A stretch of DNA of 6,332 nt from Burkholderiales bacterium (GTDB taxonomy: Bacteria; Pseudomonadota; Gammaproteobacteria; Burkholderiales; SG8-39). Within the stretch, counting starts at the first letter, position 1. Every line of letters starts with the position of its first letter. Shown one piece after another: positions 1 to 6,332 of this stretch. The stretch spans positions 1 to 6,332 of the forward strand of contig JAQSVY010000148.1 of the NCBI GenBank assembly GCA_029266935.1, read 5' to 3'. The notes below the pieces were generated by a model. The model was given only the letters and a program-made list of their open reading frames with translations, was not told the DNA's origin and ran no database searches. A program made the position numbers and the translations under genes.

Positions 1-86
1 CGCACCGCGCGCTCCCGCGCGCGCAGGCTGTCGAGGAAGAAGAGCACCAGCAGCACGACCGCGAGGAGCGCCCCTACCTCCCACAT
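1..86 (-). CDS. DUF3301-like small membrane protein, N-terminal fragment (cut by window edge)
   Basis: Reading leftward from the ATG at 86-84 gives an open frame to the window edge: MWEVGALLAVVLLVLFFLDS followed by LRARERAVR, 29 residues. It is one hydrophobic helix (about residues 4-18) followed by an acidic/serine turn and an Arg-rich stretch. The W near the start, the single helix and the 'DSLRARERA' segment match what I remember of DUF3301 proteins, short single-pass membrane proteins of beta- and gammaproteobacteria with no established function. The ATG lies inside the end of the GMC gene (13 nt overlap, different frame), so it is probably the next gene of the operon. A purine-rich GGGAAGAGG stretch sits immediately upstream, but closer to the ATG than an ideal ribosome binding site. 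The C-terminal part is outside the window, so the family call is tentative. It is too short to judge by ORF length alone; the support is its composition and position. Confidence 0.6.
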   Translation of the reverse strand, partial: MWEVGALLAVVLLVLFFLDSLRARERAV

Positions 87-1633
87 GCCTCTTCCCGGAG
101 GAGGTCCGCGGCCTTCTCGGCCACCGCGATGACCGCCGCGTTGATGTTGCCCGAGGGCACCGACGGCATGACCGAGGCATCGACGACGCGCAAATTCGTC
201 AACCCCAGGACTCGCAGTCTCGAGTCGACAACCTTGCCCATGCGGCAGGTCGAGGTCGGGTGGAAAACCGTCTCGCCCACTTCACGGCAGAAGGCGAGCC
301 AGTCCTCGTCGCTCTTCACCTTTTCGCCCGGGTAGTATTCGCCCGCGACGTAGTCGCGCATGGGCGCCGTGGTGCAGATCTTCCGCGCGACCTTCAGGCC
401 CTCGACCATGACGCGCCGGTCGTTCTCGCTGGAAAGATAGTTGTAGCGGATGGCGGGCTGCACGGTCGGATCCGCGGATTTGATGCGCACCGAGCCGCGC
501 GACTCGACCTGGAGCTGCGACACCGCGCAGGTGAAGCCAGAATGCGTGTGCAGCACGCCGCCGCGCTTCGCGGTGGAGAAATTGATGAAGTAGATCTGCG
601 CGTCGGGGCGCTCGAGCTCAGGCCGCGTGCGCACGAAGGCGGCGGCGTAGCCTGCACTGATGGTCAAAGGTCCTTTCTTTCGAAAAACATAATTCGCGAG
701 CATGCCGGCCTTTCGCCACAGGCTGAGCATGTCGTCGTTGAGCGTGATCGGCCGCGAGCAACGCCAGAACGTGCGCGCATAGAAATGGTCCTGCAGGTCC
801 TCGCCCACGCCGGGCAGGTCGTGGACCATCGGGATGCCATGGCGTTGCAGGAGCTCCCCCGGACCCACGCCCGAGAGCTGCAGCAGCTGCGGGGAGTTGA
901 AGGCGCCGCCGCTGAGGATGACCTCTCTCCCCGTGAAGATCTTTCCCTGGCATTCGACGCCGACGGCACGCTTTCCCTCGAACACGATTCTGGTCACCAG
1001 CGCCCCGGTCCGGACGGTGAGGTTGGCGCGCTTCTCCGCCGGGCGGAGATACCCCGTAGCGGTGCTGCAGCGCCGGCCGCGGCAGGCGGTGGCCTGGTAG
1101 TACCCCGTGCCTTCCTGGCGCGCGCCGTTGAAGTCGTCGTTGCGCGGGATACCGAGGCGCTCGGCGGAGGCGATGAACGCGTCGCACAGCTCGTGCTTGT
1201 CCGGCAGGTCGGCGACTTCCAGCGGCCCGCCGGTTCCATGCCAGTCGTCGGCGCCGCGGTGCTGGTTTTCCGCCTTCTTGAAGTAGGGCAGGAGATCCGC
1301 GAAGCCCCAGCCGGGAATGCCCCAGCCGTCGAAGTCCTCGGGTTGGCCGCGGATGTAGACGAGGCCGTTGATCGAGGAGGAGCCGCCCAGCACCTTGCCG
1401 CGCGGGGTGAAGACGCGCCGGCCGTTCAGCGCCGGCTCGGGCTCCGACTCGTAGCCCCAGTTCACCTCGCTCTTGGTGAACAGGCGCCCGTAGCCGAGCG
1501 GCACGTGGATCCACAGGTGCGTGTCGCGCGGGCCGGCCTCGAGCAGCAGCACGCGCCGCGACGGATCCTCGGTGAGGCGGTTGGCGAGCACGCAGCCCGC
1601 CGAGCCGGCGCCGACGATGATGGTGTCGTACAA
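74..1633 (-). CDS. GMC-family FAD-dependent alcohol dehydrogenase (choline dehydrogenase/AlkJ-like)
   Basis: A 519-residue flavoenzyme, close to the usual GMC length of about 530-560. It would oxidise an alcohol to an aldehyde using FAD and pass electrons to a quinone or other acceptor. The N-terminus carries the dinucleotide fold G8-x-G10-x-x-G13 with the strand-2 acid E32. The first GMC signature starts at G79 (GKVLGGSSSIN), with N89. The second is GAFNSPQLLQLSGVG at 243-257. The C-terminal catalytic pair is H458 (FHPTSTCRMG) and N496 (SGNINAA), followed by AEKAADLL. The start is TTG at 1633-1631, two nucleotides after the TAG of the upstream cyclase gene. No ATG or GTG lies nearby in frame, and the residues before it are Arg/Ala/Pro-rich shadow sequence. 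I see no Shine-Dalgarno, so it may rely on termination-reinitiation. There is no signal peptide. The loop after H458 is about six residues shorter than in the relatives I recall. Substrate unknown; choline is possible but not favoured by the operon context. Confidence 0.93.
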   Translation of the reverse strand: MYDTIIVGAGSAGCVLANRLTEDPSRRVLLLEAGPRDTHLWIHVPLGYGRLFTKSEVNWGYESEPEPALNGRRVFTPRGKVLGGSSSINGLVYIRGQPEDFDGWGIPGWGFADLLPYFKKAENQHRGADDWHGTGGPLEVADLPDKHELCDAFIASAERLGIPRNDDFNGARQEGTGYYQATACRGRRCSTATGYLRPAEKRANLTVRTGALVTRIVFEGKRAVGVECQGKIFTGREVILSGGAFNSPQLLQLSGVGPGELLQRHGIPMVHDLPGVGEDLQDHFYARTFWRCSRPITLNDDMLSLWRKAGMLANYVFRKKGPLTISAGYAAAFVRTRPELERPDAQIYFINFSTAKRGGVLHTHSGFTCAVSQLQVESRGSVRIKSADPTVQPAIRYNYLSSENDRRVMVEGLKVARKICTTAPMRDYVAGEYYPGEKVKSDEDWLAFCREVGETVFHPTSTCRMGKVVDSRLRVLGLTNLRVVDASVMPSVPSGNINAAVIAVAEKAADLLREEACGR

Positions 1634-1635
1634 CG

Positions 1636-2685
1636 CTAGACCGTGGCGATCGGCGTCGCGGGCGAGCCGACCGCGCCGGGCAGCCGCAGCGGCGGCGCGG
1701 TGAGGAGGAAGCGGCTGCGGCGGTGCTCGCGCAGCCAGCGCGCCAGCTCGGTGAGATACCACAGCTCGCCGAGGTGGATGCCGTTCTTGAACAGGCAATG
1801 CTCGTGCAGCGGCATGAGCGCGTGGGGCTGGGGCCGGGTCAGGCGCATCGGGATCAGCTCGACCGCGTAGTTGTCGGCGATCAGGCAGGCGAGCCCCGAG
1901 TCCGAGATCCACTGCAGCAGCCGGTGGTCGCGCCCGTCGAGCCCGCTGCAGGTGTTGTGCAGCAACTCTGCTTTCGGTTCTTTGCGCAGCTCGAGAAGCA
2001 CGTCGGCGAAGCCGGTGTACAGGCACACCATGTCGCCACGCTCGATTTCAACCGAATCCTTTCGCAGCACCATCATCAGGTCGTCGTATCCGACCGGCCT
2101 TCTTTCCCGGCCGAAGTGGTGGTGCAGATCGATGAGCACGCCGCGTCCCTGCGCGCCGTGCTCGGCGAGCGTGTCGATGCCCAGCTTGCCGCCGTCGGTG
2201 CCTTCGTACCGTGCCCAGGGCTCCGCGCCGGCGCTCTCGCGCGCCGGCTTGACATCCTCGCCGCCGCGGTAGCCGTTGTAGAACACGATCTCGCGCTCGC
2301 CGTCGCCGTCGGCGTCGAAGCGCGAGCCGACGTGAGCGAACGAGTCCCACTGCGTCGAGTACTGCAGGGTGAGCAGCACCAGGTCGTCGCTCACCACATC
2401 GGTGTGCGCCGGGTTGTCCTCGCCGAGCGGCCAGCAGAAGTTCTGCCGGCCCTGGTTCGCGCCGTCGCGCTGCGTCGCCGCGAGGCGTGGCGGATGCCGC
2501 CGCGGATTGAGCACGTTGCCGCCCGGATAGTCGAGCGGCAGCGACAGGCAGAATGCGATGCCCTCCTTCACCTCGGCGACGCCCTGCAGCACCTTCTCGC
2601 GCGTTACCAGGTTCATGCGCCCGCGCGTGTCGTCGCGACCGAACTCGCCCCAGTTGGATCCGGGTGGTCTCTGCTTCCACCTCAT
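1636..2685 (-). CDS. Cyclase family protein (long form, kynurenine-formamidase-like fold, PF04199 type)
   Basis: A 349-residue protein of the long cyclase-family branch. The best-known relatives are the shorter metal-dependent formamidases/hydrolases such as KynB, whose metal site is HxxxHxDxxxH. Here the aligned segment is Q108-YST-Q112-W-D114-SFA-H118, so the Asp and last His remain and two His are Gln. I recall 'TQWD...H' as normal for this long subgroup. Other family landmarks are GVLIDL (182-187), RGDMVCLYTGF (216-226), SGLDGRDHRLLQWI with ADNYAVE (247-276), MPLHEHCLFKNGIHLGELW (291-309) and the C-terminal APPLRLPGAVGSPATPIA. The ATG at 2685-2683 overlaps the MaoC stop in ATGA; the open frame further upstream is shadow sequence. 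There is no signal peptide, so it should be cytosolic. A hydrolytic ring or lactone opening in the pathway is an inference; the substrate is unknown. Confidence 0.87.
   Translation of the reverse strand: MRWKQRPPGSNWGEFGRDDTRGRMNLVTREKVLQGVAEVKEGIAFCLSLPLDYPGGNVLNPRRHPPRLAATQRDGANQGRQNFCWPLGEDNPAHTDVVSDDLVLLTLQYSTQWDSFAHVGSRFDADGDGEREIVFYNGYRGGEDVKPARESAGAEPWARYEGTDGGKLGIDTLAEHGAQGRGVLIDLHHHFGRERRPVGYDDLMMVLRKDSVEIERGDMVCLYTGFADVLLELRKEPKAELLHNTCSGLDGRDHRLLQWISDSGLACLIADNYAVELIPMRLTRPQPHALMPLHEHCLFKNGIHLGELWYLTELARWLREHRRSRFLLTAPPLRLPGAVGSPATPIATV
2682..2685 (-). other. ATGA start/stop overlap coupling MaoC hydratase and cyclase-family gene
   Basis: The MaoC stop TGA (2684-2682) overlaps the cyclase ATG (2685-2683). 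No Shine-Dalgarno-like purine run is visible just upstream, so translation of the cyclase gene probably depends on ribosomes finishing the hydratase gene. Confidence 0.88.
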
Positions 2686-3131
2686 GCGTAGTAGTGGCGG
2701 CCGAGCCACTCGGCCACGAGCGCCGGCTTGTCCGACCCTTCGATCTCGACCACCACGCTCCAGGTGACCTGCACGCCCTTGCCCTCGAGCGGCTCGTACT
2801 TCGCCAGCGTGAAGCGCGCGCGCACGCGCGAGGCGCTCGGCACCGGCGCGGTGAAGCGCACGCGGTTCAGGCCGTAGTTGATGCCCATGCGCCGGTCGGA
2901 GAACGAGAAGGTCATCTCCGAGAGGCGCGAGAGCAGCGACAGCGTCAGGAAGCCATGCGCGATGGTGCCGCCGAAGGGCGAGGACTTCGCGCGCCGCGGG
3001 TCGACGTGGATCCACTGGAAATCCTCGATCGCCCTGGCGAAGGTGTCGATGCGCTCCTGGCTCACCTCGAGCCAGGGCGAGATGGCCACTTCCTCGCCGA
3101 CGTGGCTCTGCAGGTCGCGGATGCTGGTCAT
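2682..3131 (-). CDS. MaoC/NodN-family (R)-specific enoyl-CoA hydratase
   Basis: A 149-residue single hot-dog domain, the usual length for stand-alone MaoC-like hydratases. These add water to trans-2-enoyl-CoA to give (R)-3-hydroxyacyl-CoA. The active-site region is D37-F-Q-W-I-H42-V-D-P, followed by FGGTIAHGF (53-61); D37 and H42 correspond to the catalytic Asp/His of the family. This segment and the later INYGLN-x-VRF-x-APVP pattern closely resemble Mycobacterium tuberculosis Rv0130 and NodN-type proteins as I remember them. The ATG at 3131-3129 follows the isomerase stop by 10 nt, with GCTGAAGAA just upstream as a weak ribosome binding site. The stop overlaps the cyclase start by 4 nt (ATGA). 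Its (R)-specific product would feed poly-hydroxyalkanoate synthesis or an epimerising step rather than the (S)-specific beta-oxidation dehydrogenase. That is an inference from family stereochemistry. Confidence 0.9.
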   Translation of the reverse strand: MTSIRDLQSHVGEEVAISPWLEVSQERIDTFARAIEDFQWIHVDPRRAKSSPFGGTIAHGFLTLSLLSRLSEMTFSFSDRRMGINYGLNRVRFTAPVPSASRVRARFTLAKYEPLEGKGVQVTWSVVVEIEGSDKPALVAEWLGRHYYA

Positions 3132-3141
3132 TTCTTCAGCT

Positions 3142-3906
3142 TCAAAAGCGCGAAAAGTCGGCCTTGCGCTTCTCGAGGAAGGCGCTCATCGCCTCCTTCG
3201 CCTCGGGCGAGGCGAGCCGCTCGATGAGCATGCGGCCTTCCTCGGCGATGCGCGCCTCGAGCTCCTTCGCGCTGCCCTGCTTCATCAGCCGCTTGGTGAG
3301 CTTGAGCGACTCGGGCGGAAGCGCCGCCAGCATGGCCGCCGCCGCTTCTGCTTTTTCGAACAGCGTCTCTTTCGAAACGACTTCGGTAACGATGCCCGCC
3401 TCGAAGGCCTCCTGCGCCGTGAAGGGCTGGCCGAGCAGCAGCAGCTTCGCCGCGCGCTGGTAGCCCGACAGGCGCGGCAGCAGCAGCGTCGAGCCGAACT
3501 CGGGCACGATGCCCAGCGGCACGAAGGGGAGCTGCAAGCGCGCGTCCGCGGCGGCGAAGACGAGGTCGCAGTGCAGAAGCAGCGTCGTGCCGATGCCCAC
3601 CGCCGGGCCGGCCACCGCCGCCACCACCGGCTTCTCGAGCGCGGGCAGCACCTGGAAAAGGCCGAACACCGGCGAGGCCTCGCCGGGCTCGCGCTTGAGG
3701 AAGTCCGAAACGTCGTTGCCGGCAGTGAAGCACTCGCGGCTACCCTGCAGGAGCACCACGCGCACCTGCGGATCGCGCCCCGCGGCGAGCAGCGCTGCGG
3801 TGAGCTGCGCGTACATCTCGCCGGTGAGGGCGTTCTTCTTCTCCGGCCGCGCGAGCGCGATGCGCGCGACGCGCCCGGCAGTCGTGGCGATGACGTTGCC
3901 GCTCAT
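3142..3906 (-). CDS. Crotonase-family enoyl-CoA isomerase/hydratase (ECI2-like)
   Basis: A 254-residue crotonase-fold enzyme of full usual length. Oxyanion-hole elements are FTAGNDVSDF (60-69) and GPAVGIGTTLLLHCD (100-114). The two glutamates used by classical hydratases (E144 and E164 of rat mitochondrial enoyl-CoA hydratase) align here with T108 and F128. Instead there is E136 in LGIVPEFGS. This, with the SGND/AGND loop and the 'GLVTEV'-like GIVTEV (153-158), matches the peroxisomal delta3,delta2-enoyl-CoA isomerase pattern (human PECI/ECI2, yeast Eci1), where a Glu at this place is catalytic. The likely role is moving a 3-ene to the 2-position so that a hydratase such as the MaoC neighbour can act. 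An automated label would probably be 'enoyl-CoA hydratase'. The ATG at 3906-3904 overlaps the diguanylate cyclase stop (ATGA), with CAGGTG about nine nucleotides upstream. The alignment was done by eye. Confidence 0.92.
   Translation of the reverse strand: MSGNVIATTAGRVARIALARPEKKNALTGEMYAQLTAALLAAGRDPQVRVVLLQGSRECFTAGNDVSDFLKREPGEASPVFGLFQVLPALEKPVVAAVAGPAVGIGTTLLLHCDLVFAAADARLQLPFVPLGIVPEFGSTLLLPRLSGYQRAAKLLLLGQPFTAQEAFEAGIVTEVVSKETLFEKAEAAAAMLAALPPESLKLTKRLMKQGSAKELEARIAEEGRMLIERLASPEAKEAMSAFLEKRKADFSRF
3903..3906 (-). other. ATGA start/stop overlap coupling diguanylate cyclase and isomerase
   Basis: The TGA ending the diguanylate cyclase (3905-3903) shares bases with the ATG of the crotonase gene (3906-3904). 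Such 4-nt overlaps normally indicate translational coupling within a single mRNA. This ties the c-di-GMP gene to the catabolic genes rather than leaving it as an independent insertion. Confidence 0.9.
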
Positions 3907-4894
3907 GCGGCGCGCACCTGGTCGCGGCCGGCGTGCTTCGCTTCGTAGAGCGCACCGTCGGCGCGACGCAGCATCTGCGCCACGCCCTCGCCGCGGCGCC
4001 AGCCGGTCACCCCGGCGGAGACGGTGACGGCGATGCCGGGGGCGATGGCGCTCCAGTCGTGCGCGTGCACCGCGACGCGAACGCGCTCCAGGGCGTCCTG
4101 CGCGGCCTCGGGCGTGCTGGTGGTCAGGATCATCATGAACTCCTCGCCGCCATGGCGGCCGAAGACGTCGGTCTCGCGCATTGTGTCATGGACGATGCGC
4201 GCGAACTGCACCAGCACCGCATCGCCGGCGGCGTGGCCGTGCGTGTCGTTCACCGCCTTGAAGCGGTCAAGATCGAGCAGCGCCACGCTGAAGTCCTGGC
4301 CGCTGCGCTCTGCGCGCGCGCGCTCCTGCTCAAGGCGCGCCATGAGCGCGCGCCTGTTGAGCGTCTTCGTGAGCTCGTCGTGGCTCACGAGCTCCTGGAT
4401 CTGCGCCATGGACTCGGCGAGCTTGCGCCGGCTCTCGGCAAGGCGCTCGCGCATCCCGGCGGCGTAGACGCTGAGGAACACGCAGCGGCCGAGCACCAGC
4501 GAGAAGAAGATCCACGAGAGCAGAAGCTCGGCCGGGGACGAGACCGCCATCGCCGCGCGGGCGGAGAAGGCGTACAGGAAAGCGCCGGTGAGCGCCGCGC
4601 CGGCCGCCCACAGCGCGATCGAGGCCGTCACCGGGATCCAGATCATGCCGAACGCGAACACGGTGAAGAGATTGGCAAGCCAGGGCCAGGCGATCTGCGG
4701 CGCGTGGACCACCACGCCGATCTGCATCGCCAGCCCGACCGCCGACTGCCACACCACCATGCCGGGATCGGCGAAGCGCTGGCTCCAGCCGCTCGCCACC
4801 GCGGCATAGAAAGCACCGCTGATGAGCAGCGCGCCGACGGCGTACCAGAGCGAAAGAGCGAAGCCTTGCCGAGTGTCTCGTCGAGCGCGGCCAC
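3903..4894 (-). CDS. Membrane-bound diguanylate cyclase (GGDEF domain), 5' end unresolved, probable frame disruption
   Basis: Synthesises cyclic di-GMP from two GTP. The GGDEF domain is complete: SHDELTKTLNRR, LLDLDRFKAVNDTHGHAAGD, the active-site GGEEF at 4137-4151, SAGVT and ADGALYEAKHAGRD. A product-inhibition I-site, RETD (4167-4178), lies exactly five residues before GGEEF. The N-terminal half holds about five hydrophobic segments, including an SGWSQRFADP element between the first two, then a short coiled linker (ERLAESRRKLAESMAQIQEL). The domain's frame has no ATG, GTG or TTG between the ligase stop and the first membrane helix. The nearest in-frame choices are GTG at 4799-4797, which cuts off a helix (298 residues), or an ATG at 5009 deep inside the ligase. 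A GTG at 4894-4892, directly after the ligase TGA, reads MAALDETLGKASLF in another frame and looks like a plausible true N-terminus, so I give the span from there. The stop overlaps the isomerase start by 4 nt. Confidence 0.88.

Positions 4895-6332
<1,438 letters not shown>

Noticed and set aside
660..695. Locally AT-richer patch within the GMC gene, considered as a promoter or foreign insert
   Set aside because: It encodes a Lys/Phe-rich run (VFRKKG) in a continuous GMC reading frame; it is too short and inside a gene.
260..1639. A 459-codon open frame on the plus strand, antisense to the GMC gene
   Set aside because: It mirrors the GMC codon pattern in high-GC DNA and gives Arg/Ala/Val/Glu-rich sequence with no recognisable domain. 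The minus-strand frame contains all GMC motifs.
1634..2026. Upstream extension of the GMC frame to an ATG at 2026 (650 residues)
   Set aside because: The extra 131 residues are Arg/Pro/Ala-rich shadow of the cyclase gene, and the FAD-binding motif begins right after the TTG at 1633.
1723..2691. A 322-codon plus-strand open frame opposite the cyclase gene
   Set aside because: No domain is recognisable, and it is explained by third-position GC bias of the cyclase gene.
2686..3015. Upstream extension of the cyclase frame to an ATG at 3015
   Set aside because: It lies wholly within the MaoC gene and is low-complexity; the ATGA overlap at 2682-2685 gives a much better start.
3132..3141. Gap between isomerase and MaoC genes considered for a promoter or terminator
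   Set aside because: Only 10 nt, with room for a weak ribosome binding site and nothing more.
2878..3948. A 356-codon plus-strand open frame opposite the MaoC and isomerase genes
   Set aside because: It spans two well-supported minus-strand genes and their junction, and its composition is typical of an antisense shadow.

Overview
The window is a compact stretch of high-GC bacterial chromosome, roughly two-thirds G+C by eye. Every credible gene lies on the minus strand, so transcription runs from the right edge to the left. Gene content and protein style suggest a betaproteobacterium, probably an uncultured or environmental Burkholderiales-like lineage. The clues are an AlkK-type acyl-CoA ligase, a membrane diguanylate cyclase with an SGW-x-x-RF-x-DP element in its N-terminal region, and a DUF3301-like membrane peptide. 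This placement is an inference from protein families, not a measured phylogeny.

In transcription order (right to left) the layout is: (1) an AlkK-like fatty acyl-CoA ligase, cut by the right edge (4895-6332); (2) a multi-pass membrane GGDEF diguanylate cyclase with an unresolved 5' end (3903 to about 4894); (3) a crotonase-fold protein that looks more like a delta3,delta2-enoyl-CoA isomerase (ECI2 type) than a classical hydratase (3142-3906); (4) a MaoC/NodN-type (R)-hydratase (2682-3131); (5) a long-form 'cyclase family' metal-hydrolase-fold protein (1636-2685); (6) a GMC-family FAD alcohol dehydrogenase starting at TTG (74-1633); (7) the first 29 codons of a DUF3301-like membrane protein (1-86), cut by the left edge.

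The genes overlap by 4-13 nt or are separated by 0-10 nt, with two ATGA start/stop overlaps. No stretch has room for an internal promoter or terminator, so this is one translationally coupled operon whose promoter and end both lie outside the window. The enzymes make a coherent peripheral catabolic set. The GMC dehydrogenase could oxidise an alcohol, and the ligase could activate the resulting acid. The isomerase and MaoC hydratase would handle unsaturated acyl-CoAs. The cyclase-family protein could hydrolyse a ring, lactone or activated carbonyl. Pairing a GMC dehydrogenase with an AlkK-like ligase recalls AlkJ/AlkK of alkane degradation, but the actual substrate cannot be read from the sequence.

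Two places look like reading-frame disruptions. One is an extra base in a three-base run in the ligase (6300-6302). The other is an unexplained frame change or lost segment at the start of the diguanylate cyclase (about 4855-4894). They could be sequencing or assembly indels, or real gene damage. I see no mobile element, CRISPR array, RNA gene or clearly new defence-like system. The oddest architectural point is the c-di-GMP synthase gene sitting inside an acyl-CoA catabolic operon.
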